A program made the translations under genes and the position numbers. DNA of 43,012 bases from Arcobacter sp. (lineage in GTDB: Bacteria; Campylobacterota; Campylobacteria; Campylobacterales; Arcobacteraceae), in contig QKDL01000069.1 in assembly GCA_003252105.1 (NCBI GenBank), forward strand, positions 1 to 43,012, read 5' to 3'. Positions 1 to 8,072 of this stretch are shown piece after piece (positions within the stretch are counted from its first letter, which is position 1; each line of letters begins with the position of its first letter). The notes under the pieces are model-generated. The model worked only from the letters and a program-made list of their open reading frames with translations, was not told the origin of the DNA and made no database searches.

Positions 1-17
1 CACAGGTTAAACATTTC

Positions 18-34
18 ATAATACTTAGTATTAT
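18..34. promoter_or_regulatory. palindrome upstream of brnT, candidate operator
   Basis: Perfect 7-bp arms ATAATAC and GTATTAT flank a TTA centre. It lies about 80 bp upstream of the toxin start, and TATAAT-like boxes at 34-39 and 49-54 lie beside it. Autorepression by the RHH antitoxin is usual for BrnTA systems, so an operator here is plausible, but AT-rich DNA makes such palindromes by chance. Confidence 0.3.
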
Positions 35-100
35 ATAATCTAAAATATTATAATATTATTAAGGAATCTAAATGACTCTTCTATTGAAAATATATAAATA

Positions 101-109
101 TGGTATAAT
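101..109 (+). promoter_or_regulatory. extended -10 promoter abutting the brnT start
   Basis: TGG followed by TATAAT (104-109) is a consensus extended -10 element. The brnT ATG begins at 116, where transcription would be expected to start, so the toxin mRNA from this promoter would have no leader and no Shine-Dalgarno site. TTGAAA at 84-89 is a poor -35 because the spacer is only 14 bp. Confidence 0.45.
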
Positions 110-115
110 AATGAT

Positions 116-391
116 ATGATATTTGAATATAATAAAATAAAAAGTGATTCAAATAAACAAAAACATGGTATAGATTTTGAAGAAGCAAAAAAATTATGGA
201 ATGATAATTTTGCCTTTGAAATTAAATCTAGAAACAGTATAGATGAAGATAGGTTTTTAGTCATAGGAAAAATAAAAAATAAAGTATATACAGCAATTAT
301 CACTTACAGAGAAGATAAAATTAGAATCATCTCAGTAAGACGTTCACGAAAAAAAGAGGAAGAGTTATATGAAAGCATCACAAATAGATAA
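116..391 (+). CDS. brnT: BrnT-family ribonuclease toxin
   Basis: A 91-residue protein of the usual BrnT length. The family is a small RelE-like ribonuclease fold that cuts mRNA and is neutralised by BrnA. Visible family features are the N-terminal aromatic/acidic start, the KHGIDFEEAKKLW block (residues about 18-30), a central ..DEDRF..IGKI..K.Y.AI.TYR strand set and the RIISVRRSRKKEEELY tail. The next downstream gene overlaps it by 23 bp and encodes the expected antitoxin. ATG 116 is the only usable start: the frame has a stop at 95-97 and no start codon between. No ribosome binding site is visible. Family assignment is strong; activity is inferred. Confidence 0.9.
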   Translation: MIFEYNKIKSDSNKQKHGIDFEEAKKLWNDNFAFEIKSRNSIDEDRFLVIGKIKNKVYTAIITYREDKIRIISVRRSRKKEEELYESITNR

Positions 392-605
392 AAAATTTGA
401 TGAAAATAAAGAAGATATATTAGAGTATTTTGATACTAAAAATATAAAAATGGTAAATGAATCACCAAAAAGAGTAAATATTGATTTTCCCACATGGATG
501 GTTGAATCTTTAGATAGAGAGGCACAACATATAGGTGTCAGTAGACAAGCTATTATAAAAATGTGGCTAGCTGAGAAATTAAATAGTTTGAGTAAGGTTA
601 GTTAG
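369..605 (+). CDS. brnA: BrnA-family antitoxin, ribbon-helix-helix
   Basis: A 78-residue protein with a C-terminal ribbon-helix-helix domain (about residues 33-72): the strand KRVNIDFPTWMVESLDREA is followed by a helix, the IGVSRQAIIKMWL turn and a second helix. This is the CopG-like DNA-binding end of BrnA antitoxins; the N-terminal half would wrap the toxin. It overlaps brnT by 23 bp, so translation of the two is coupled, with the toxin gene first as is usual for brnTA. Likely autoregulates the pair. Confidence 0.88.
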   Translation: MKASQIDKKFDENKEDILEYFDTKNIKMVNESPKRVNIDFPTWMVESLDREAQHIGVSRQAIIKMWLAEKLNSLSKVS

Positions 606-680
606 AGTATAGAATTTTAAAAAGAATATAGTAAAAGAAATTAGAAATTTTTAAAATTTAAGATTTTGTATAGATTCAAG

Positions 681-747
681 GCGGAAGAGGAAATTTATCT
701 AGGAGCTTAGTAAACTAAGTGAGTAGATAAATTTCCTCTTTCAACGC
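681..747. repeat. long perfect nested hairpin element
   Basis: Arms 685-701 and 724-740 are a perfect 17-bp inverted repeat. Inside is a second perfect stem (706-710 with 715-719, loop TAAA), and outside GCG (681-683) can pair with CGC (745-747). It sits between the convergent ends of brnA and lepA. Neither strand has a T-tract after the stem, so it is not a normal Rho-independent terminator. It may be a dispersed palindromic element or an RNA-stabilising structure. Confidence 0.7.
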
Positions 748-764
748 AGAAGATGCATGAAATA

Positions 765-2552
765 TTAGATTTTTAAAACTGCCATGAATGCCTCTTGCGG
801 CACATTAACTTTTCCTATAGCTTTCATTCTTTTTTTACCAGCTTTTTGCTTCTCTAAAAGTTTTCTTTTTCTTGTGATATCTCCACCATAACATTTAGCA
901 GTAACATTTTTCCCCATAGATTTTACAGTTTCTCTTGCAATAATTGTACTACCTATACTTGCTTGTACTGCTACTTCGAAAAGTTGTCTTGGGATTAAAT
1001 CTTTTAAGGCTTTTACAAACTCTCTACCTCTTGAAACAGCTTTATCTTCTGGTACAATAATAGATAAAGCATCTACTACCTCTCCTGCTACTCTTACATC
1101 TAGTTTTTTAAGGTTCCCTGGTCTAAAACCAACTGGATCATAATCAAAAGATGCATATCCTTTTGTAGTAGATTTTAATTTATCATAAAAGTCCATTACA
1201 ATCTCATTCATAGGAATATCGTATTCTAATAAAACTCTTTTCCCTAGATAATCCATTTTTATTTGGATACCTCTTTTATCGTTTAAAAGTTTTATTACAT
1301 TTCCTAAAAACTCATCTGGAACTAATATAGTTGCTTTTACATATGGTTCATAAATAGTATCTATATAGTTTGGTTCAGGAAGTTCTGAAGGGTTTTGTAT
1401 AGATACTCTTTCCCCATCTGTTTTTTCAACTTCATATACAACTGTTGGAGCTGTTGCTATTAGGTCTAAATCAAACTCTCTTTCAAGTCTTTCTTTAATA
1501 ACTTCCATATGAAGCATTCCAAGAAAACCTGTTCTAAATCCACTTCCAAGTGCAGCTGAACTTTCTGGTTCAAATGAGATTGAAGAATCGTTTAATTGAA
1601 GTTTTGTTAAAGCTTCTCTTAAATCCTCAAATTTATCAGTTTCTATTGGATAAATTCCAGCAAATACAAAAGGTTTAGCTGGTTCAAATCCATCAATAGG
1701 CTCTTGTGTAGGATTTTTTGCATCAGTCATTGTATCACCAACAGCAATACCATCTAATGTTTTAAGTCCAAGAACTACAATACCAATCTCTCCTGTTTTT
1801 ATCTCAGGGGTATCTTCCCTTTTAATTGGATGTGGATACATCAAACTTAAAACTGGATGTTGTACTTTTGTATTCATCATTTTTAGGATTTGACCTTTTT
1901 TGATGCTTCCATCATAAACTCTTACTAAAGCCAAAGCTCCAAGATAGTTGTCAAACCATGAATCATAAATAAGTGCTTTAGTAGGTGCATTTTCATCACC
2001 TGTTGGAGCAGGAATTCTTTCAACAATAGAATCAATCAACTCTTTTACACCTTGACCTGTTTTTGCAGATACAAGATTGTGTTCTGTACAGTCTAATCCT
2101 ATTGCCTCTTCGGTTTCTTCTAGCACTCTCATAGGGTCAGCACTTGGTAAGTCTATTTTATTTACTACTGGTAAAAGTTCTAATTCATTATCTAAAGCAA
2201 TATAAACATTTGCAATAGTTTGAGCTTCAACCCCTTGAGTTGAATCTACAATTAAAAGTGCACCCTCTGATGAAGCTAAACTTCTACTAACTTCATAAGA
2301 AAAGTCTACGTGTCCTGGAGTGTCAATTAGGTTTAAAACATATTTTTTTCCATCTTTTTCATAGTTTAATCTAACACTCTGTGCTTTGATTGTGATACCA
2401 CGTTCTTGTTCTATATCCATGGTATCCATCATTTGTGATTTTAGTTCTCTATCTGTAACTGCACCACACTCTTGAATAATTCTATCAGCAAGTGTTGATT
2501 TTCCATGGTCAATATGAGCTATGATTGAAAAGTTTCTAATATTTTCCTGCAA
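765..2552 (-). CDS. lepA: elongation factor 4 (LepA/EF4), ribosome back-translocating GTPase
   Basis: A 595-residue translational GTPase, normal LepA length. The G1 loop AHIDHGKST is near residues 13-21, G3 is [15 protein letters not shown], and G4 is [10 protein letters not shown]. The EF-Tu-like domain 2, EF-G-like domains III and V and the LepA-specific C-terminal domain (ending in the [16 protein letters not shown] block) follow. It acts on stalled or mistranslocated ribosomes. The start is TTG at 2552 with an AGGA site 7 nt upstream; the N-terminus then reads [18 protein letters not shown], as in homologues. It is transcribed alone or with little company: the next gene upstream is separated by a terminator. 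Confidence 0.98.
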   Translation of the reverse strand: MQENIRNFSIIAHIDHGKSTLADRIIQECGAVTDRELKSQMMDTMDIEQERGITIKAQSVRLNYEKDGKKYVLNLIDTPGHVDFSYEVSRSLASSEGALLIVDSTQGVEAQTIANVYIALDNELELLPVVNKIDLPSADPMRVLEETEEAIGLDCTEHNLVSAKTGQGVKELIDSIVERIPAPTGDENAPTKALIYDSWFDNYLGALALVRVYDGSIKKGQILKMMNTKVQHPVLSLMYPHPIKREDTPEIKTGEIGIVVLGLKTLDGIAVGDTMTDAKNPTQEPIDGFEPAKPFVFAGIYPIETDKFEDLREALTKLQLNDSSISFEPESSAALGSGFRTGFLGMLHMEVIKERLEREFDLDLIATAPTVVYEVEKTDGERVSIQNPSELPEPNYIDTIYEPYVKATILVPDEFLGNVIKLLNDKRGIQIKMDYLGKRVLLEYDIPMNEIVMDFYDKLKSTTKGYASFDYDPVGFRPGNLKKLDVRVAGEVVDALSIIVPEDKAVSRGREFVKALKDLIPRQLFEVAVQASIGSTIIARETVKSMGKNVTAKCYGGDITRKRKLLEKQKAGKKRMKAIGKVNVPQEAFMAVLKI

Positions 2553-2630
2553 GGTAAAATCCTACTATTATAATTTATCGCGATTATATCTAATTTTTTG
2601 TAAGTTTCGAGTTAAAAAAAAAAGTGTGAA

Positions 2631-2660
2631 AAATAAGATTCTATTTTTAGAATCTTATTT
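2631..2660 (-). terminator. terminator-like hairpin after the OmpA-family gene
   Basis: Perfect 13-bp arms (2631-2643 and 2648-2660) enclose a 4-nt loop, just after the stop codon of the OmpA-family gene. On the minus strand the stem is followed, after 7 nt, by a run of ten T. Probably terminates that gene before lepA. Confidence 0.65.
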
Positions 2661-2666
2661 TATAGA

Positions 2667-3692
2667 TTATCTTTGAATAGAACCTTCAACTCTTCTGTTT
2701 AAAGCTCTACCTTCTGAAGTTTTATTTGTAGCTAATGGTTTAGTTTCACCATATCCAATAGAGTTTAATCTATCTTTTTCAACTCCATAAGCTTCTAAAG
2801 CTTTTACAGTTGAAGAAGCTCTTCTTTCTGATAAACCTTGATTATACTCTTCAGTACCAGTTGAATCTGTATGAGCTTCAATTTTTGCTTTTACTGCTGG
2901 GAAAGCTTTCATGAAATCTGCAAATTTTTTGATTTTTGAATCGTATGAGTTATTGATAACTGCTGAATCAAAATCAAAGTTAATATTTAAATCAACTTTT
3001 AAAGAACAACCATTTTCATCTACAATATCGCCTTTTGGTGTATCTGGACATTTATCTTTTAAATCAATAACACCATCGCCATCAGTATCAATTGGAGCTT
3101 CCTCTTTTACTACAGGTGCTTGTGGCTCAACTTTTGGTTGCTCTTCTACCACAGGAGCTTCAACAGCTTTTTTACCAAATGGAAATGCCAAACCAATAGT
3201 ATAAAGTAAGTTATTATCTCCATGGTCAGCTTCAATTAGATGTCTAATATCAGCTTTTAAAGATACATCTTCTGAAAGTTTATATTTAACACCGAAACCA
3301 TAGTTTCCAAATAGTCCATTTTCATTTCCAAATGCTTCATCGTCAAATAACTCAACTCCAGCACCAACTAATGCATATAATGATACTGAACTATTTAAAT
3401 CATACTCTTTTACTAAGTTAGAGAATATTCTAGTGATACCTGTATCAATTGTAGAATGTTTATAATCAACATCACTTAATGTTCTTAAAAATCCAACTTC
3501 AACTTGATCAAACATTGATTCATCTAAGTTAAAACCTAAACTTAAACCAAGGTTGGCGTAATTTCTCTCTAAATCTAGATTTCCTTCTGTATATGTTCCT
3601 GCAATCATTGGAGTGATTTCATACTTATAATCACTATTTCCTGCAAAAGCAAGTGAAGCACATAAAGCACTTGCCAATAAGATTTTTTTCAT
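2667..3692 (-). CDS. OmpA-family outer-membrane protein
   Basis: A 341-residue protein with a signal peptide (MKKILLASALCASLAFA, cleavage after residue 17). Residues about 20-175 are an alternating-strand beta-barrel region. A Pro/Glu/Val-rich hinge (about 178-200) is followed by a TSP3-type calcium loop (DTDGDGVIDLKDKCPDTPKG) and a C-terminal OmpA/MotB peptidoglycan-binding domain (about 232-341, with FDFDSAVI, AHTDSTGTEEYN, LSERRA and NRRVE). It would anchor the outer membrane to the cell wall. An AAGGA site precedes the ATG. Related to Campylobacter CadF/OmpA-type porins, but a role in adhesion cannot be read from the sequence. Confidence 0.93.
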   Translation of the reverse strand: MKKILLASALCASLAFAGNSDYKYEITPMIAGTYTEGNLDLERNYANLGLSLGFNLDESMFDQVEVGFLRTLSDVDYKHSTIDTGITRIFSNLVKEYDLNSSVSLYALVGAGVELFDDEAFGNENGLFGNYGFGVKYKLSEDVSLKADIRHLIEADHGDNNLLYTIGLAFPFGKKAVEAPVVEEQPKVEPQAPVVKEEAPIDTDGDGVIDLKDKCPDTPKGDIVDENGCSLKVDLNINFDFDSAVINNSYDSKIKKFADFMKAFPAVKAKIEAHTDSTGTEEYNQGLSERRASSTVKALEAYGVEKDRLNSIGYGETKPLATNKTSEGRALNRRVEGSIQR

Positions 3693-3769
3693 ATTTGTTC
3701 CTTCATTCGTGTGTGTAATAAGTAACTATAATATTATAAAATAAATTAAATATTTATTTAATATGAATA

Positions 3770-4702
3770 CTAGTCTAAAAATATAGAATTTACAGATTCG
3801 TTATTTGTAATTCTTCTGATTGTTTCACCAATAATTCTAGTAGCACTTAATATAGTTATCTTGTCACTATTACCATGCATTGGGATTGTATCAGAAATAA
3901 CTAATTCATCTAAAGCACCATTGTTTAATCTTTCAAATGCAGGTCCACTTAAAACCCCATGTGTACAACATGCCATAACAGATGTTGCACCTTTTGATTT
4001 TAAAACTTCTGCTGCTTTTACTAAAGTACCAGCTGTATCAACCATATCATCAACTAAGATTACATCTTTACCTTCAACATCACCAATGATATTCATAACT
4101 TCAGCAACATTTGCTTTTTCTCTTCTTTTATCAACAATAACAAGACCATATCCTAACTTTTCAGCATAGTTTCTTGCTCTTGCAACCCCACCAATATCTG
4201 GACTTGCAATAATTGGATTTGGAAGGTTTTTACTTCTTAGATAATCAATAAACATAACAGAACCATAAAGGTTGTCAACTGGAATATCAAAGAAACCTTG
4301 AATTTGTGCAGCGTGTAAATCAATAGTAATCATTCTATCGATACCAACTTTTTCAAGCATATCTGCAACAAGTTTTGCAGAAATTGGAACTCTTGGAGCA
4401 GCTTTTCTATCTTGTCTTGCGTATCCATAATAAGGAATTACAGCTGAGATTGATTTTGCACTACTTCTTTTAAGTGCATCAATCATAATAAGTAATTCCA
4501 TTAGGTGGTCATTTGTAGGAGCACATGTCGGTTGTACTATAAAAACATCTTGTCCTCTTACGCTCTCTTTAATTTGAACAGAAATCTCTCCGTCACTAAA
4601 CTTATTGATAGTTGCTTCCCCAACTTCAGTGTTTAAGTATTTACCAATTTTTTTAGCAAATTCTGGGTTAGCAGTACCACTAAAAAGTTTAAATTTTGCC
4701 AT
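3770..4702 (-). CDS. prs: ribose-phosphate pyrophosphokinase
   Basis: Makes phosphoribosyl pyrophosphate from ribose 5-phosphate and ATP for nucleotide, histidine, tryptophan and NAD synthesis. The 310-residue length is typical of bacterial class I enzymes. Visible are the N-terminal SGTANPEFAKKIGKYL block, the ATP-binding YYGYARQDRK loop, the divalent-metal site DLHAAQIQGFFDIPVD, the catalytic flexible loop VDKRREKANV and the PRPP loop VILVDDMVDTAGT. The ATG has an AAGGA site, and a TATAAT box lies about 37 bp upstream in the gap after mnmA's neighbour region, so it has its own promoter. Confidence 0.99.
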   Translation of the reverse strand: MAKFKLFSGTANPEFAKKIGKYLNTEVGEATINKFSDGEISVQIKESVRGQDVFIVQPTCAPTNDHLMELLIMIDALKRSSAKSISAVIPYYGYARQDRKAAPRVPISAKLVADMLEKVGIDRMITIDLHAAQIQGFFDIPVDNLYGSVMFIDYLRSKNLPNPIIASPDIGGVARARNYAEKLGYGLVIVDKRREKANVAEVMNIIGDVEGKDVILVDDMVDTAGTLVKAAEVLKSKGATSVMACCTHGVLSGPAFERLNNGALDELVISDTIPMHGNSDKITILSATRIIGETIRRITNNESVNSIFLD

Positions 4703-4738
4703 TAGATTTTCCTTGTGTGATTGTGTAACTATTTTGGG

Positions 4739-4744
4739 ATTATA
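4739..4744 (-). promoter_or_regulatory. -10 box of prs
   Basis: TATAAT on the minus strand, 37 bp before the prs ATG, giving a leader of about 30 nt that contains the ribosome binding site. No clear -35 is seen, which is normal for this bacterial group. Confidence 0.5.
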
Positions 4745-4777
4745 CTTTAATAAATCTTATACAGTATTTATACAAGA

Positions 4778-5839
4778 TTATTTAGACTCTTTTATCCAAC
4801 CACTTCCAATAACTTTTTGGTCATCATAAAACACTGCTAATTGCCCAGCGGCCACACCAAATGCTGGTTCTTTTAATGTGATTATAGCTTGGTTATTTTC
4901 TATTTTTACATGACATGGAGTTGATTTTGATCTATATCTTAATTTCACAGTACAGTCAAATTCTATATCATCAATATACATGTTTAGATTTTCTGCTTTT
5001 ACTTCATTTATCTCTAAAGCCTCTTTTTTACCTACTACAATTGTATTGTTTTCAGGATTTAATTTTGTTACAAAATGTGGTTCATGGGCACCATGAACTG
5101 TAAATCCTCTTCTTTTACCTATCGTGTAGTGCATATAACCTTTATGTTCACCTACAACATTTCCATCTTCATCTAAAACTTGTCCAGGCATATCAATATT
5201 TGCATGTCTTTTTACAACATCTGTATAAACAGTTTCCACAAAACAAATCTCTTGTGATTCATTTTTTTCTGTAATTCTTTTATATGCAGAATCTAGTTCA
5301 GCACCAAATTTGATAATATCCTCTTTTTTATAAGTGCTTAGTGGAAACATCATATATGGTAATGCTTCTTTATCAACTTGTGATAGAAAATAGCTTTGAT
5401 CTTTTGTTTTATCATCTGCTTCATAGAAAAATTTACCATCAGTTTTTGCATAGTGACCAGTTGCTAAATAAGAAGCACCATGCTCTTGTGCAAATTTCAA
5501 CATTGCACCAAATTTAATTTGTCTATTACATTTTACACAGGGATTAGGAGTAGTTCCTTCTAAATAAGAGTTTACAAAGTAGTCATAAACCTCTTGTGTA
5601 AATTTATCTGCTAAATCCAATATATGATATTTAATACCAAGAAATTTAGCAACATCTTCAATATATCCTATGTTTTTTTCGTGATAACCATCTGTTCTAT
5701 TGTGAAGTTTTAAGTAGATACCTTCTACTTCATACCCTTCTTTTTGTAGCATATAGGCAGTAACTGATGAATCGATTCCACCACTCATACCAACCATTAC
5801 TTTTTTACCTGTAGTTAGGTTTTCAGTTTTTTGTGTCAT
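4778..5839 (-). CDS. mnmA: tRNA-specific 2-thiouridylase MnmA
   Basis: Adds sulfur to U34 of tRNA-Lys, -Glu and -Gln. The PP-loop ATP site GMSGGIDSS is at residues 17-25. The catalytic cysteine pair is C101 (NPCVKCN) and C199 (QEICFV). The C-terminal OB-like domain runs from about residue 225. At 353 residues it is of normal length. Its ATG lies 1 nt after the folK stop codon and its AAGGA site sits inside the last codons of folK, so the two are translationally coupled. Two of its substrates, tRNA-Lys(UUU) and tRNA-Glu(UUC), are encoded in the tRNA cluster of this window. Confidence 0.98.
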   Translation of the reverse strand: MTQKTENLTTGKKVMVGMSGGIDSSVTAYMLQKEGYEVEGIYLKLHNRTDGYHEKNIGYIEDVAKFLGIKYHILDLADKFTQEVYDYFVNSYLEGTTPNPCVKCNRQIKFGAMLKFAQEHGASYLATGHYAKTDGKFFYEADDKTKDQSYFLSQVDKEALPYMMFPLSTYKKEDIIKFGAELDSAYKRITEKNESQEICFVETVYTDVVKRHANIDMPGQVLDEDGNVVGEHKGYMHYTIGKRRGFTVHGAHEPHFVTKLNPENNTIVVGKKEALEINEVKAENLNMYIDDIEFDCTVKLRYRSKSTPCHVKIENNQAIITLKEPAFGVAAGQLAVFYDDQKVIGSGWIKESK

Positions 5840-5840
5840 T

Positions 5841-6329
5841 TTACATCCTTTTTAAAGGAATAATCACCGACTCTCTATTGGCCCAATCTTTATGAGGAAT
5901 AATAAGTTTTTTTGTATTTATTTTTCTATTATCAAAAAATATTATATCAATATCCAAGGTTCTAGGCGCATCTTGAAAGGATCGCTTTCTTCCCAATCTT
6001 TTCTCCAACCTTAACATGTTTTTTAAAAAATCATTAGGACTAAGGTTAGTTTTGAGCGCAATTATACCATTTAAAAAGTAGTTTTGTTCCAAAAAACCAA
6101 AAGGGGGATTTAAAAGTAGGGGTGAACTCATAAGTATATCAAATCTTGTATCACTTTTAAGATATAAGAAGAGTTTATCAAAGATTTTTTTCGTATCTCC
6201 AATATTTCCCCCAATACCTATAGTTACATGATATTTTTTTCTTGAAGTTATTTTTAACTTCTTGGGAAAATTAGATGTGTAAATAAGTGTTAAATCATCT
6301 CTTAATTTTTTTTTCAAATTTCTTTCCAA
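5841..6329 (-). CDS. folK: 2-amino-4-hydroxy-6-hydroxymethyldihydropteridine pyrophosphokinase
   Basis: Folate synthesis: transfers pyrophosphate from ATP to the pterin. The 162-residue protein has the HPPK signatures IGIGGNIGDT (about 37-46), the substrate loop PFGFLEQNYFLNG, the family motif DAPRTLDIDIIFFDN and the C-terminal LIIPHKDWANRESVIIPL. It carries about 33 residues before the core fold, as do other epsilon-group FolK proteins. The start is TTG with no good ribosome site; a shorter TTG four codons in is possible. The gene lies between an M24 aminopeptidase and mnmA on the same strand. Confidence 0.95.
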   Translation of the reverse strand: MERNLKKKLRDDLTLIYTSNFPKKLKITSRKKYHVTIGIGGNIGDTKKIFDKLFLYLKSDTRFDILMSSPLLLNPPFGFLEQNYFLNGIIALKTNLSPNDFLKNMLRLEKRLGRKRSFQDAPRTLDIDIIFFDNRKINTKKLIIPHKDWANRESVIIPLKRM

Positions 6330-6382
6330 AAATAAAGTATATTAAATTAGTATAGTATATAAAAATGGGGGAAAACCAAATT

Positions 6383-7408
6383 TTATAAGATTTCTACTCT
6401 TCCATTTTTCATTACAACAGTATCTTCTATTCTAACTCCAAATTCATCTGGTAGATAAATTCCAGGTTCTATAGTAAATACCATATTTTCTTCTATAATT
6501 ACATCACTTTTAGAGTTTATTGTAGGAAACTCATGTATATCAAGTCCAACACCATGACCTGTACTATGAACAAAATACTCACCAAAACCAGCTTTTGTAA
6601 TTATATCCCTAGTAAGTTGGTCAACTTTAGAGGCTTTCATACCAACTCTTGCTTTTTCTATAGCATTTAGTTGTGCTTTATATACTACATCATATATTTT
6701 TTGATGTTTTTTATTTTTAAATTTTTGTTCTCTATTAAAATTAAATTTTTCAAAATTTGCATTTGCAGTGCATGTTCTATCTGAACAATATCTTTTATAT
6801 TTTACTCCTGCATCTACAAGGATTAAGTTGTTTAGTTTTAATTTTTTATTTGTAGGTAAAGCATGTGGTTTTGCTGCATTTTCATTTATTGCAACTATAG
6901 GGTCAAAACTTAACTCATATTTTCCAAAATTACTCATCTTTTCGATTGCTTTAAAATGCAATTGTTTCTCACTAAGATTATAGCCATTTTTTTTGATATA
7001 TTTTGCAAGTTGTTTAAATCCTGCTTTTCCTATTTGAGAAGCTTTTCTTAAAATCTCTATCTCTTTATCTGTTTTAACAGCTCGTTTTAGTTTTGAAAAG
7101 TTCTCTTTTGCTATAAAATCAGTTTTTAAATCTGCTGTTAATTTTTCATAAAATGATAGTTTAAAATCGTTTGGATCAAAGTTTAGTTTTTTGATTTTTG
7201 TTTTGCTGATTATCTCTTGGGCACTTTTGATTAAATCAGAACTCTCCACTACCATTGCATTTTTTGCATACTCTTTTGCTTCTGTACTATATCTTGCATC
7301 TGTTATATAATAGTTTTCACTTCCAAGTTTTAAATAGATTACATTATCGCAAGAGAAACCACACTCATAATAAACTGCATTTTCATTTAATAAAATATAA
7401 TTTTTCAT
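6383..7408 (-). CDS. pepP: M24-family Xaa-Pro aminopeptidase
   Basis: A pita-bread metallopeptidase that removes N-terminal residues ahead of proline. The N-terminal creatinase-like domain (about 1-125) is followed by the catalytic domain with the two-metal ligands visible in VDAGVKYKRYCSDRT, the STGHGVGLDIHE histidine segment, FTIEPGIY and VRIEDT. A GTG two codons upstream at 7414 would overlap the AAAGAAG ribosome site, so I chose ATG 7408 (341 residues). It is read away from aroQ across a 187-bp structured gap. The pepP/folK/aroQ grouping is usual in this class. Exact substrate choice (PepP or PepQ type) is uncertain. Confidence 0.9.
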   Translation of the reverse strand: MKNYILLNENAVYYECGFSCDNVIYLKLGSENYYITDARYSTEAKEYAKNAMVVESSDLIKSAQEIISKTKIKKLNFDPNDFKLSFYEKLTADLKTDFIAKENFSKLKRAVKTDKEIEILRKASQIGKAGFKQLAKYIKKNGYNLSEKQLHFKAIEKMSNFGKYELSFDPIVAINENAAKPHALPTNKKLKLNNLILVDAGVKYKRYCSDRTCTANANFEKFNFNREQKFKNKKHQKIYDVVYKAQLNAIEKARVGMKASKVDQLTRDIITKAGFGEYFVHSTGHGVGLDIHEFPTINSKSDVIIEENMVFTIEPGIYLPDEFGVRIEDTVVMKNGRVEIL

Positions 7409-7473
7409 TTTCACTTCTTTTGATTTAGTATTAACTAAAGTTTGAATATAATCTTACCCAAAATTTATACAAA

Positions 7474-7567
7474 AGAACAACTCGTTGTTCTCTTTAGAAT
7501 TTTTTCAAAGAAAGTGCTTAGCACAGGCTACTTTTAAGTAGGTTTTTAACCTACTGCTAAAAAGTAG
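7474..7567. promoter_or_regulatory. cluster of hairpins in the pepP-aroQ divergent gap
   Basis: Three stems lie in 94 bp: AGAACAA/TTGTTCT (7474-7491, loop CTCG), GTGCT/AGCAC (7514-7524), and a nested pair in which CTACTTTT (7528-7535) pairs with AAAAGTAG (7560-7567) around AGTAGGTT/AACCTACT (7537-7555). The last ends 28 bp before the aroQ ATG. This could be a structured aroQ leader or a set of protein-binding palindromes. No T-tract follows, so simple termination is unlikely. Confidence 0.5.
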
Positions 7568-7595
7568 TTATAAAATACATAAAAGGAAATATAAT

Positions 7596-8072
7596 ATGAA
7601 AATTGCAGTTATCCAAGGTCCAAACTTAAATATGTTAGGTGTAAGAGAGCAACATATTTATGGTCCAATGACTTTAGATCAAATCCATGAACAAATGAAA
7701 GCAAGTGCAGAACAAAATCAAGTTGAATTAGAGTTTTTCCAATCAAACTTAGAGGGTGAAATAGTTGATAGAATTCAAGAGTGTTTAGGTACAGTTGATG
7801 GTATTTTAATCAATCCTGCAGCATTTTCACATACATCAATTGCAATCAAAGATGCTATTTCAGCAGTAAACTTACCAACTGTTGAAGTACATATCTCAAA
7901 TATTTATAAAAGAGAAGAGTATAGACAAAAATCTATAACAGCAGGTGCAAGTACAGGAGTTATCACTGGATTTGGTCCATTTGGTTATCATTTAGGTTTA
8001 ATCTCTTTAACTCAAATTATTGCTGAAGTAAAAGCAGTTGAAGCACAAAAACAAGCTGCTCAACAAGCATAA
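7596..8072 (+). CDS. aroQ: type II 3-dehydroquinate dehydratase
   Basis: Third step of the shikimate pathway. The 158-residue protein has the type II signatures: the [18 protein letters not shown] segment with the flexible active-site loop, [13 protein letters not shown], the [16 protein letters not shown] block and [15 protein letters not shown] with its catalytic histidine, ending in [11 protein letters not shown]. An AAGGA site lies before the ATG. Its stop shares one base with the start of the next gene (TAATG), so the two are translated together. Confidence 0.98.
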   Translation: MKIAVIQGPNLNMLGVREQHIYGPMTLDQIHEQMKASAEQNQVELEFFQSNLEGEIVDRIQECLGTVDGILINPAAFSHTSIAIKDAISAVNLPTVEVHISNIYKREEYRQKSITAGASTGVITGFGPFGYHLGLISLTQIIAEVKAVEAQKQAAQQA

